From Acidiphilium sp. C61 (GTDB lineage: Bacteria > Pseudomonadota > Alphaproteobacteria > Acetobacterales > Acetobacteraceae): a stretch of 64,000 nucleotides of DNA. Both the position numbers and the translations under genes were made by a program. Each line of letters opens with the position of its first letter. Within the stretch, counting starts at the first letter, position 1. Positions 8,477 to 17,405 of this stretch are shown one piece after another. The stretch covers positions 2,950,501 to 3,014,500 of the forward strand of contig NZ_CACTIA010000005.1 of the NCBI RefSeq assembly GCF_902712915.1, given 5' to 3'. The notes under the pieces were generated by a model. It was not told the origin of the DNA. It did not search any database and saw only the letters and a program-made list of their open reading frames with translations.

Positions 8477-8560
8477 TAGAGCGCTTTCCGATCCTCTCGG
8501 ATCGGATGCCGTGCTCTACCATATTGATAAACAGAGCATCATCCGATCAGGTGATGCTCT
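8477..8560. repeat. 106-bp double-hairpin family, copy A (shortened right arm)
   Basis: Starts TAGAGCGCTTTCCGATCC; the first hairpin closes with GTGCTCTA at about 8511-8518, then TTGATAAA, then a shortened second hairpin AGAGCATC/GATGCTCT. It begins exactly at the right end of the IS5-family element. The TGA stop of the methyltransferase (8547-8549) lies in its second hairpin. Confidence 0.88.
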
Positions 8561-9797
8561 GACCGCCGCCCCCGCTCCGGCGCAGCAGCACGACGCGGTT
8601 TGAATTCGTCCCGCGGGTGAAATTGCTCACCCCCCAGCAATTCGACGTCTTGGTGAAAAGCTGCCGGTTGACCAGCACGCCCAGCCGCTCGAACGGCAGG
8701 CCCGCCGCCGCCTGCCAGACCTGCCGTTCGAGCAGGATTCGCCCGCCCCGCACCTCGCCCACCTCGAAGGCGACATGCCCGCCCGGCCGTACCAGCCGGG
8801 CCAGCTCGGCGAGCGCGCGCCGGATCATCGCCATCCAGCCCGCCGCGCCGCGGTGCTGGCCGAGCGCCGCGGCGCCGGCATCGAGCCCGGCGAACCAGCA
8901 GCGCAGCCAGTTATCCGCCGCGTAGTCGACGACATCGAGAAAGGGCGGCGAGGTCACCGCGAGCGCGACCGCGCCGGCCTCGAGCGGGATGTCCCAGGCC
9001 GGGCCGGTGAACAGGCAGGGGCGCGCGCCGCCCAACACGGCACCACCCGGCATCGTGCCGTCGCGCAGCAGGGCGCGGGATTTGCGCAGGATCAGCGCGG
9101 CGATATCGCGCTCCGGCGGCGCGAGGCCGAGCCGCGCGTTGATCCGCAATTGCGATGCGACCGACACCGCCTGGTTGGGCGGCATCGAGCGGCCGGAGAA
9201 GAAGCCGGGGGAGTGGCCGGCGAGGCGGTTGAGCGCCACCATGCGAATCCAGTCCGCGACCGGATCGGGGCGGTCGTCGCCGGGCGGCGCGCGGGCGTCG
9301 ATCCAGTCCCGCAGCGCCTCGAGCCGGGCCAGGGTTGCCGGGTGGTAGAAGGCGAGCAGCTCGGGCCGGCGGACCGCGCCGCGCGACCATTCGACCCGGC
9401 GCAGCGCCGCCTCGACCGCGTCCGGCCCGACCGGCCGCAGCCGTGGGCGGCACATCATCACCCCAAGCCCGCTGATGTCGTTGCCGCCGGCGCGCCGTCC
9501 CATCAGGGCGGCCTGCAGCGGCGTGGTGCCGCGCCCCATGAACGGGTCGAAGACGAGATCGCCGGGTGCGGTGAGGCGGGAGATGAAGAATTCCGGCAGT
9601 TGCGGCTTGAAGCAGGCGCGATAGGAAATCTCGTGGATCGCATGCGCCTGGCGCTGCCCCGCGGTCCAGAACGCATTGACGAAATAATCGATTCCCTCGG
9701 CGCGTTCGTGGAGCGTCGCGCTGCCGGGCGCGGCGAAAGCGAGAATGTCGCGAACCAGAGCAGAGTCCGCGGCAAGGGCGGGCTGCGTTTGGCGCAT
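8547..9797 (-). CDS. site-specific DNA methyltransferase (N4-cytosine/N6-adenine type)
   Basis: A 416-residue predicted DNA amino-methyltransferase. The S-adenosylmethionine motif FDPFMGRGTT is at residues 83-92, and the catalytic motif VTSPPFLDVVDY is at about 281-292, so motif I precedes motif IV with about 190 residues between. TSPPF fits N4-cytosine more than N6-adenine methylation. No restriction endonuclease gene is adjacent, so it appears solitary. The C-terminal residues GGGGQSIT and the TGA stop are encoded by the intergenic repeat, suggesting that repeat insertion replaced the native end. Specificity cannot be read from sequence. Confidence 0.82.
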   Translation of the reverse strand: MRQTQPALAADSALVRDILAFAAPGSATLHERAEGIDYFVNAFWTAGQRQAHAIHEISYRACFKPQLPEFFISRLTAPGDLVFDPFMGRGTTPLQAALMGRRAGGNDISGLGVMMCRPRLRPVGPDAVEAALRRVEWSRGAVRRPELLAFYHPATLARLEALRDWIDARAPPGDDRPDPVADWIRMVALNRLAGHSPGFFSGRSMPPNQAVSVASQLRINARLGLAPPERDIAALILRKSRALLRDGTMPGGAVLGGARPCLFTGPAWDIPLEAGAVALAVTSPPFLDVVDYAADNWLRCWFAGLDAGAAALGQHRGAAGWMAMIRRALAELARLVRPGGHVAFEVGEVRGGRILLERQVWQAAAGLPFERLGVLVNRQLFTKTSNCWGVSNFTRGTNSNRVVLLRRSGGGGQSIT

Positions 9798-10199
9798 GGC
9801 TGAACCATATCAGCCCGGCGTTGCGGCTCCAAGCGGCGAGATCGCCGGCTGAACCGGGCATCATGGGGGAGATGACATCAAGTCTTCATTTGCCCGTGCG
9901 GCGCCCAATGTTAGAAGCGCGCGTCACGAACGATCGATGCGGTTCGAGGCTCCCGCGACTACCCGATGGGATGATCCTGTCCGATTTGACAAGGATACAA
10001 CCATTATCAACACGATAGAGTGATGCGCCCGGCCCGCGAGGGCGGACGTTGCTCTAACAGAACAAGATGCGGAATCTTCCGTATCGTTTCCGGTTCTCGC
10101 ACCGGAAGCGAAACGGTTTGTTAACGTCGCCCGCCTATTGCTGCCGCGTCCGCGCGCCGGGTTCGCGGTAGTGTCTCCACCAACTGATGACAGGTCGCC
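9798..10199. other. 402-base region without a recognised gene
   Basis: Between the divergent methyltransferase start and the small gene at 10200. It holds a TTGACA (about 9986) with no convincing -10 at normal distance, and some AT-rich stretches. Open frames on both strands are short or have the composition of shadow frames. It presumably contains the promoters of the methyltransferase and the small gene. Confidence 0.5.
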
Positions 10200-10445
10200 A
10201 TGTCTGCTCTCACCGACGAAGCCCCGCCGCCCGACCGTCCCGGATCGCGGCCCCAATCCCGCCCCGAAGCGCGTACTGAAACTCGTGCCGAGTCCCGCTC
10301 CGTGTCCCGATCCGAACCGCGGTTCCTGCCGCCCGAGGACAGGCTGCTCTGGCCGCAGCTCTTCCCCTATCGCCGCCGCCGCGGCCGGGCTGCCCTCCAC
10401 CCCGCGCCCCGGCAGGAGCGCGAGAGCGAGGAGAACGCGGCGTAG
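10200..10445 (+). CDS. small Arg/Ser/Pro-rich hypothetical protein
   Basis: An 81-residue predicted protein starting MSALTDEAPPPDRP, followed by a run of short SRP/ARTE-like repeats (SRPQSRPEARTETRAESR), then RFLPPEDRLLWPQLFPYRRRRGR. No family is recognised. A weak ribosome-binding site (ACAGGTCGCC) precedes the ATG. The TAG stop (10443-10445) is the first three bases of a 106-bp repeat element. It could be a genuine basic protein or a chance frame in GC-rich DNA; the ordered W/F-containing end argues mildly for a gene. Confidence 0.4.
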   Translation: MSALTDEAPPPDRPGSRPQSRPEARTETRAESRSVSRSEPRFLPPEDRLLWPQLFPYRRRRGRAALHPAPRQERESEENAA

Positions 10446-10588
10446 AGCATCATCCGATCAGATGGAATCATCTGATCGGATAAAGATGCTCGGTTTATCA
10501 GTATGACAGAGCACTACATCCGATCCAAAAGGATCGGAAAGTGCTCTAGAACACTGTCCGATCCTGACGGATCGGACATCCTGCTCCG
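10443..10588. repeat. 106-bp double-hairpin family, copy B plus an extra half-unit
   Basis: A full-length copy occupies 10443-10548, beginning TAGAGCATCATCCGATCA and ending AAGTGCTCTA. It is inverted relative to the copy at 58350, because its ATCA/GATG hairpin comes first. A further degraded hairpin, AGAACACTGTCCGATCC to GGATCGGACATCCTGCTC, follows to about 10588. It lies between two convergent genes (10200 gene and nrdB) and may act as a terminator for both. Confidence 0.9.
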
Positions 10589-10622
10589 CTGCGCGCCCCG
10601 GCTGGGCCCAGATCAGATCAGA

Positions 10623-11639
10623 TCAGATCCAGGCCTCTTCCCAGGAGCCGACCGTCGAGGCCTTGCTGTATTCGGTGGCGCGGTTCTCGAAGAAATTCGC
10701 GTGCTCGACCGCGTTCAGCATCTCGTCGAGCCAGGGCAGCGGGTTCTTGTCGACATTGAAAAGCGGGTCGAGACCGAGCTGCAGCAGCCGGCGATCGGCG
10801 ATGTAGCGGATATAGCGCTTCACCTCTTCCCCGGTCAGCCCTTCCACCGCGCCGAACTCGAACGCGAGGTCGATGAAGGCGTCCTCATGCTCGACGATGG
10901 TGGCACAGCACGTATAGAGTTCCTGGCGGAGCGTCTCGGTCCAGATTTCCGGGTTCTCGGCGACGAAGGTGCGGAACAGCCGGATGATCGACAGGCAGTG
11001 CAGGCTCTCGTCGCGCACCGACCAGGAGACGATCTGGCCCATCCCCTTCATCTTGTTGAAGCGCGGGAAGTTCAGCAGGATCGCGAAGGAGGCGAAGAGC
11101 TGCAGCCCCTCGGTGAAGGCGCCGAAGGCGGCCAGCGTCTTGGCGATCTCGTGCTTCGAGTCGACGCGGAATTCCTGCATGTAGTCGTACTTGTCCTTCA
11201 TCTCCTTGTATTTGAGGAAGGCCGAGTATTCGACTTCGGGCATGCCGATGGTGTCGAGCAGATGCGAGTAGGCGGCGATGTGGATGGTCTCGATGTTCGA
11301 GAAGGCCGAGAGCATCATCAGCACCTCGGTCGGTTTGAACACCTGGCTGTAGTGCTTCATGTAGCAATTGTTCACCTCGACATCCGCCTGGGTGAAGAAG
11401 CGGAAGATCTGGGTGAGCAGGTTGCGCTCGCCCTCGGTGAGGTTCCGGTGCCAGTCCTTCACGTCGTCCGCGAGGGGGACTTCCTCGGGCAGCCAGTGCA
11501 CGCGCTGCTGGGTCAGCCACGATTCGTAGGCCCAGGGGTAGCGGAACGGCTTGTAGACCGGGTTTTCGGTCAGCAGGTCGAAATGCGGCGGCGTCTCGAC
11601 CGGAATGGGGGCGGCGGTGTCGGGCAGGGTAACGGACAT
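10623..11639 (-). CDS. nrdB: ribonucleotide reductase class Ia small subunit
   Basis: Carries the diiron-tyrosyl radical used by NrdA to reduce ribonucleotides. It has 338 residues from MSVTLPDTAAPIP; an upstream extension is open but lacks family similarity. The metal/radical region SNIETIHIAAYSHL places iron ligands E117 and H120 and the radical tyrosine at Y124. The second ligand cluster is in VRDESLHCLSI. The C-terminus (SKASTVGSWEEAWI) is the flexible tail that docks to NrdA. The large subunit lies 3.8 kb away on the other strand, unusual for class Ia, but both genes share NrdR-like boxes. A (GATCA)3-GATCC run overlaps the stop. Confidence 0.96.
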   Translation of the reverse strand: MSVTLPDTAAPIPVETPPHFDLLTENPVYKPFRYPWAYESWLTQQRVHWLPEEVPLADDVKDWHRNLTEGERNLLTQIFRFFTQADVEVNNCYMKHYSQVFKPTEVLMMLSAFSNIETIHIAAYSHLLDTIGMPEVEYSAFLKYKEMKDKYDYMQEFRVDSKHEIAKTLAAFGAFTEGLQLFASFAILLNFPRFNKMKGMGQIVSWSVRDESLHCLSIIRLFRTFVAENPEIWTETLRQELYTCCATIVEHEDAFIDLAFEFGAVEGLTGEEVKRYIRYIADRRLLQLGLDPLFNVDKNPLPWLDEMLNAVEHANFFENRATEYSKASTVGSWEEAWI

Positions 11640-11844
11640 TCGGGACGATCCTTGAGGGCGTGAGAGGCAGACATCAGGCGGGCGACGGTGACCCCGGCGG
11701 CCGGCCCCTGGCGCGCCGTCCACCGGTGCGGCGGCGGCTCGGTTGCAGGGAAGGGGGCATGATCACCGGTTTGATTCGCTCCCCACACTATGGGGGCAGA
11801 GCCGCCATCCGGCAACCCGGATCGGCGGCGCCTCATGCCGATTT

Positions 11845-11891
11845 TCACCCGATCTTGTGGCGAGTGCTGGCTTATCCACAATATGTTGTGG
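11845..11891 (-). promoter_or_regulatory. pair of NrdR-like boxes upstream of nrdB
   Basis: The stronger box is CCACAATATGTTGTGG (11876-11891), close to the NrdR consensus acaCwATATaTwGwgt and palindromic. A weaker one, TCACCCGATCTTGTGG, starts 31 bases away at 11845. The spacing of about three helical turns is what NrdR needs. The pair lies about 205 bases before the nrdB start, between nrdB and the upstream ABC-ATPase gene. The same architecture is seen upstream of nrdA. Confidence 0.72.
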
Positions 11892-11916
11892 AGAGCGCGG
11901 CGTCCTGTGGCAGCGC

Positions 11917-12726
11917 TCAGTCCTGCGCCGGCAGCCGGTCGGCGACATCGCTCCGGCCATGCGCGGCAACCAGCTCGTCGTATTGCTGGGGCGGCAGATA
12001 GTCCGCGAGGACCTGCATCGGCAGGCCATCGGCGCGGATCTGCCCGCCCTCCAGCCAGAGCAGCCGGTTGCACCACTCCACCAGGATCGAGGGGCTGTGG
12101 CTGGCGAGCACGAGGATGTCGGCATGGCGCACCATGCCCTCGACCCGCCCGCGCGCCTTTTCCATGAAGGCGGCGTCGCCGGCGAGAATCCACTCGTCCA
12201 TCAGCAGGATCTCGGGGGGAAAGGCGGTCGCCATCGCGAAGGCGAGGCGCACCACCATGCCGGAGGAATAATTGCGCACCGGCAGGTCGAGGAACTGGCC
12301 AAGCTCGGAGAAATCCTCGACATCCGCCTCCAGCCGGTCGATCTCCGGCCGCGGCAGGCCGAGGAAGCGGCCGCGCAGGCGGATGTTCTCCCGCCCCGTG
12401 AGATCGGGGTTCATGCCCTGCCCGGGATCGAGCAGCGATTGCAGCCGCCCTTCCATCGACAGGGAGCCTGCGGTCGGCTGGTAGATGCCCGAGAGGGCGC
12501 GCAGCAGGGTGGTCTTGCCCGAGCCGTTCGAGCCGATCAGCCCGAGCCGGTCGCCGGTCTTCAGCGAGAAGGAGATGTTGCGCAGCGCCTGCACCACCGG
12601 GCGGCTGCGCCGGTCCTGCGCGAAGCGCGACGAGGCATGGCCGAGCAGGGTTTTCTTCAGCGACCGGCTATCCCCGTGATAGAGCGGAAAATCCACCGAA
12701 ATGTCGAAGGCGGTCAGATATGCCAT
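11917..12726 (-). CDS. polysaccharide ABC exporter, ATP-binding subunit (Wzt-like)
   Basis: A 269-residue ATPase of the capsule/O-antigen export class. Walker A GSNGSGKTT is at residues 66-74, the signature is NYSSGMVVRLAFA, and Walker B is EILLMDEW. The N-terminal extension before the P-loop (PLYHGDSRSLKKTLLG) is typical of KpsT/Wzt proteins, but there is no long C-terminal substrate-recognition domain, so it is the KpsT/short-Wzt form. It follows the permease gene by 3 bases. Confidence 0.87.
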   Translation of the reverse strand: MAYLTAFDISVDFPLYHGDSRSLKKTLLGHASSRFAQDRRSRPVVQALRNISFSLKTGDRLGLIGSNGSGKTTLLRALSGIYQPTAGSLSMEGRLQSLLDPGQGMNPDLTGRENIRLRGRFLGLPRPEIDRLEADVEDFSELGQFLDLPVRNYSSGMVVRLAFAMATAFPPEILLMDEWILAGDAAFMEKARGRVEGMVRHADILVLASHSPSILVEWCNRLLWLEGGQIRADGLPMQVLADYLPPQQYDELVAAHGRSDVADRLPAQD

Positions 12727-12729
12727 GGT

Positions 12730-13611
12730 CTAGACCCAGTAGGCCACGCGGCCGCGCATCCGCGCGAAGCCGATTGCCGCGACGCCCACCAGCAGCGCCG
12801 AGACGCCGATCGCGGCCAGCACCAGCCGGGTGCTGATCGGGGTGCCGAGCAGCGGGGCGCGCAGGATTTCGAGGATGGGATAGAACGGGTTGAGATCGAT
12901 CAGCAGCCGGCCGATCGGGTGGCTGTCCAGCACCTTGGCGTACCAGATCACCGGGGTGATGAAGAAGGCGATCTGCATCACCGAGAGGATGATCTGCGGC
13001 AGGTCGCGGAACCGCGCGCAGAGCGCGCCCATCAGCAGCGAGATCGCCAGCGCGTCGATCATCCAGAGCGCCAGGGCCGGGATCGCCAGCAGCGAATACA
13101 GGCTCTGATGCACGCCCATGATCAGGAACACGACGACGATCACGATCAGGTTATGCCCGAGCACGATCGTGTTGCGCACCACATTGCGCGCGGCGTGCAC
13201 GCTGAAGGGCATGCGCGTGCCCTTGATCAGCGTGTCGGTCTGGGTGAAGCAGGTGCTCCCCTCCGAGATCAGCGTGTTGAGATAGGTCCACAGCACCAGC
13301 GAGATCGCGAGATAGGGCAGGTAGGTATGGATATCGGTGTGGAACAGCACGCCGTAGAGAAAGGCCATGGCGCCGACCTGCACGCCGGTCGAGATGGTCA
13401 GCCAGAACGGGCCGAGCGCCGAGCCGCGATAGCGCAGCTTGATGTCGTAGAACGCCAGCGTCCAGACCAGCTGCCACAGCCGCACGCCCTCCGCCATGTC
13501 GGCGAGCGCGAGCCGCGCCCGCTGCCCCCAGCCGCGATCGGCCGAGAGGGTGAAATGCGCCGTGCCGCGGAAGCTGGTCGGCAGCGGCGCTGCGGTCTGT
13601 GTTTCGTTCAT
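12730..13611 (-). CDS. polysaccharide ABC exporter, permease subunit (Wzm-like)
   Basis: A 293-residue ABC-2 type membrane protein with about six transmembrane segments after a soluble N-terminus. The family stretch YDIKLRYRGSALGPFW is at about residues 55-70, and LNPFYPILEILRAPLLG near the C-terminus. With the ATPase gene downstream it should form a transporter for undecaprenyl-linked or lipid-linked glycan. No glycan synthesis cluster is next to it; the nearest sugar-related genes are the methyltransferase remnant at 24.5 kb and the glycosyltransferase at 41.4 kb. Confidence 0.87.
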   Translation of the reverse strand: MNETQTAAPLPTSFRGTAHFTLSADRGWGQRARLALADMAEGVRLWQLVWTLAFYDIKLRYRGSALGPFWLTISTGVQVGAMAFLYGVLFHTDIHTYLPYLAISLVLWTYLNTLISEGSTCFTQTDTLIKGTRMPFSVHAARNVVRNTIVLGHNLIVIVVVFLIMGVHQSLYSLLAIPALALWMIDALAISLLMGALCARFRDLPQIILSVMQIAFFITPVIWYAKVLDSHPIGRLLIDLNPFYPILEILRAPLLGTPISTRLVLAAIGVSALLVGVAAIGFARMRGRVAYWV

Positions 13612-13678
13612 GTCGGAACCCTGCTCCTGCCCGGTCCGGGCCGTCCTGATCCAGGCCAGAGGCGAAGCCCGCCGGCGC

Positions 13679-13753
13679 TGGCTGGGGTGGGAGGATTCGA
13701 ACCTCCGCATGGCGGAATCAAAATCCGCTGCCTTACCGCTTGGCTACACCCCA
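13679..13753 (-). tRNA. tRNA-Gln (anticodon UUG)
   Basis: On the minus strand the acceptor arms TGGGGTG (13747-13753) and CACCCCA (13683-13689) pair, followed by G and an encoded CCA (13679-13681). The D-arm (AGCCAAGCGGTAAGGC), the anticodon loop TTTTGAT with anticodon TTG, and the T-arm (GGAGGTTCGAATCCTCC) are all intact. UUG decodes glutamine. Confidence 0.97.
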
Positions 13754-13764
13754 TCCGGGCCTGA

Positions 13765-15108
<1,344 letters not shown>

Positions 15109-15130
15109 GAGCCACTGGTTGACAACAGAT

Positions 15131-15170
15131 TAGGGAACGTTCCGATCCGAAAGGAGCGGAACGTGCTCCA
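15131..15170. repeat. 106-bp family, half-unit C
   Basis: A single degraded hairpin, TAGGGAACGTTCCGATCC, closing with GGAACGTGCTCCA. It matches the first hairpin of the family and lies directly before the aatA terminator. Confidence 0.7.
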
Positions 15171-15171
15171 G

Positions 15172-15205
15172 AACCCGCGCGATGCGATTCGCGCGGGTTT
15201 TCTTT
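15172..15205 (+). terminator. rho-independent terminator after aatA
   Basis: The stem AACCCGCGCGA/TCGCGCGGGTT is followed by TTCTTTT. Very stable, 64 bases after the aatA stop. Confidence 0.9.
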
Positions 15206-15215
15206 TGCCCAGTGC

Positions 15216-15267
15216 TGTCCGCGCTTGCTGTCCGCGCTTGCTGTCCGCGCTTGCTGTCCGCGCTTGC
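15216..15267. repeat. four perfect tandem copies of a 13-bp unit
   Basis: TGTCCGCGCTTGC repeated at 15216, 15229, 15242 and 15255, in the space between the aatA terminator and the nrdA promoter region. No coding role is apparent. Confidence 0.95.
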
Positions 15268-15357
15268 CGGCCTCCGGCGTCTTGGCTATCCTTGGAACAA
15301 ACAATGAACACGCTTGCCGCCGCGGCACCGACTCGGGGCAAGAGAAATTTTTTGGAC

Positions 15358-15405
15358 CAACTTGATCTAGTGTCGATTGCGCGCGGCCTGCCCAATATGT
15401 AGTGA
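15358..15405 (+). promoter_or_regulatory. pair of NrdR-like boxes upstream of nrdA
   Basis: The boxes CAACTTGATCTAGTGT (15358-15373) and GCCCAATATGTAGTGA (15390-15405) start 32 bases apart. The second matches almost every conserved position of the NrdR consensus acaCwATATaTwGwgt. They end 35 bases before the nrdA ATG. Sequence and spacing parallel the pair at nrdB. Confidence 0.75.
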
Positions 15406-15439
15406 TGGGGGCGCGCTGAACCGAGGAGCTGCAACTGCG

Positions 15440-17317
15440 ATGAACGCGATCAACCGACCCGAACCCGCATTGCTCGACACGGATGTCCAGATCCGCGGTG
15501 GGCACCAGATCAGGGTCGACCGCTCGCGCGACCAGCTGCTCACCGAATTCGGCCGCGCCACGCTGAACGACCGCTACCTGATGCCCGGCGAGGGCTATCA
15601 GGACCTGTTCGCCCGCGTCGCCTCCTATTACGGCGACGACGCCGAGCACGCCCAGCGGCTGTATGACTACATCAGCAAGCTGTGGTTCATGCCGGCCACC
15701 CCGGTGCTCTCGAACGGCGGCACCAAGCGCGGCCTGCCGATCTCCTGCTTCCTCAACGAAGCGTCGGACAGTCTCGAAGGCATCGTCGATCTCTGGAACG
15801 AGAATGTCTGGCTCGCCTCCAAGGGCGGGGGCATCGGCTCCTACTGGGGCAATCTCCGATCGATCGGCGAGAAGGTCGGCCAGAACGGCAAGACCTCCGG
15901 CGTGGTTCCCTTCATCCGGGTGATGGACAGCCTGACGCTGGCGATCAGCCAGGGCTCGCTGCGCCGCGGCTCGGCCGCCGTCTACCTGCCGATCTCGCAT
16001 CCCGAGGTCGAGGAATTCATCGAGATCCGCCGCCCCACCGGCGGCGATCCGAACCGCAAGGCGCTCAACCTGCATCACGGCATCCTGGTCTCCGACGCGT
16101 TCATGCGCGCCGTCGAGGCGGACGAGATGTGGTCGCTCACCTCGCCCAAGGACGGCGCGCATGTCCGCTCCGTCTCTGCCCGCTCGCTCTGGATCCGCAT
16201 CCTCACCGCGAGGATCGAGACCGGCGAGCCCTACATCATCTTCGGCGACCATGTGAACAACGCCCGCCCCGAGCACCACAAGCTCGCCGGCCTCGAGGTG
16301 AAAACCTCCAATCTCTGCGCCGAGATCACCCTGCCCACCGGGCTCGACCAGCACGGCCAGCAGCGCACCGCGGTCTGCTGCCTGTCCTCGATCAATCTCG
16401 AGACCTGGCTCGAATGGCACGACAATCCGCAATTCATCGAGGACGTGATGCGCTTCCTCGACAATGTGCTGCAGGATTTCATCGACAACGCGCCTGATTC
16501 GATGGCCCGCGCCAAATACGCCGCGATGCGCGAGCGCTCGGTCGGCCTCGGCGTGATGGGCTTCCACTCGCTGCTGCAAGCGCTCGGCATCCCCTTCGAG
16601 AGCGCGATGGCGAAGGCGTGGAACATCCGCATCTTCCGCCACATCCGCGCCGGCGCCGATGCCGCCTCGCGCAAGCTCGCCGAGGAACGCGGGCCCTGCC
16701 CGGATGCCGCCGAATATGGCGTGATGGAGCGCTTCTCCCACAAGATGGCGATCGCGCCGACCGCCTCGATCTCGATCATCGCCGGCAATTCCAGCCCGGG
16801 AATCGAGCCGATCGCCGCCAACGTGTTCCTGCAGAAGACCCTGTCCGGCAGCTTCTCGGTGCGCAACCGCCACCTCCAGCTTCTCCTCGCCGCCAAGGGC
16901 CGCGACGATGAGGAAACTTGGTCGAACATCACCGTCAACAAGGGCTCGGTCCAGCATCTCGACTTCCTGACCGACGATGAGAAAGCCGTCTTCAAGACCG
17001 CCTTCGAGCTCGACCAACGCTGGGTGATCGAGCACGCCGCCGACCGCACGCCCTATATCTGCCAGAGCCAGTCGATCAACGTGTTCCTGCCCGCCAATGT
17101 GCACAAGCGGGACCTGCACCAGATCCATTTTCAGGCCTGGAAGAAGGGCGTGAAGTCGCTCTATTACTGCCGCTCGCTGTCGATCCAGCGGGCCGACACG
17201 GTGAGCGAGAAGGTGCAGCGCCACGAGCATGGGGACGCCGCCCTTATCGCCAAGCTGCCGCCCGCCGCCGCGGCGACCAGCACCACCGATTACGAGGAAT
17301 GCCTCGCCTGCCAGTAG
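15440..17317 (+). CDS. nrdA: ribonucleotide reductase class Ia large subunit
   Basis: A 625-residue catalytic subunit reducing ribonucleoside diphosphates with the radical from NrdB. C103 (GLPISCFLN) and C313/C314 (TAVCCLSSINL) fit the redox cysteines. The radical-site motif NLCAEITLP puts the thiyl cysteine at C293 with N291 and E295. The paired tyrosines of the radical path are in SLYYCRS, and the tail ends CLACQ, the disulfide-shuttling cysteines. There is no N-terminal ATP-cone, so dATP overall-activity control through that domain is absent. The ATG at 15440 lies after GAGGAG and downstream of the NrdR boxes. Confidence 0.95.
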   Translation: MNAINRPEPALLDTDVQIRGGHQIRVDRSRDQLLTEFGRATLNDRYLMPGEGYQDLFARVASYYGDDAEHAQRLYDYISKLWFMPATPVLSNGGTKRGLPISCFLNEASDSLEGIVDLWNENVWLASKGGGIGSYWGNLRSIGEKVGQNGKTSGVVPFIRVMDSLTLAISQGSLRRGSAAVYLPISHPEVEEFIEIRRPTGGDPNRKALNLHHGILVSDAFMRAVEADEMWSLTSPKDGAHVRSVSARSLWIRILTARIETGEPYIIFGDHVNNARPEHHKLAGLEVKTSNLCAEITLPTGLDQHGQQRTAVCCLSSINLETWLEWHDNPQFIEDVMRFLDNVLQDFIDNAPDSMARAKYAAMRERSVGLGVMGFHSLLQALGIPFESAMAKAWNIRIFRHIRAGADAASRKLAEERGPCPDAAEYGVMERFSHKMAIAPTASISIIAGNSSPGIEPIAANVFLQKTLSGSFSVRNRHLQLLLAAKGRDDEETWSNITVNKGSVQHLDFLTDDEKAVFKTAFELDQRWVIEHAADRTPYICQSQSINVFLPANVHKRDLHQIHFQAWKKGVKSLYYCRSLSIQRADTVSEKVQRHEHGDAALIAKLPPAAAATSTTDYEECLACQ

Positions 17318-17357
17318 AGCGAGTGCCGATAAAGCACGGAGAATAGAGATATTTCCG

Positions 17358-17388
17358 AAGGCCGCCGCGCATTGCCGGCGGCCTTTCG
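17358..17388. terminator. bidirectional hairpin between nrdA and the convergent DUF4175 gene
   Basis: The stem AAGGCCGCCG/CGGCGGCCTT is followed by TTTC on the plus strand and preceded by GGAAAT on the other side. It sits 40 bases after the nrdA stop. Confidence 0.75.
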
Positions 17389-17405
17389 CCGTTCGGCGCC
17401 GCGCC

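Noticed and set aside
8477..8560. Repeat copies considered as conserved small RNAs or riboswitches
   Set aside because: They lie at 3' ends, in either orientation, and in degraded forms, which fits mobile or terminator repeats better than a leader RNA.
15304..15402. Short frame MNTLAAAAPTRGKRNFL before nrdA
   Set aside because: It overlaps both NrdR-like boxes, has no ribosome-binding site, and ends in the second box; more likely promoter region.
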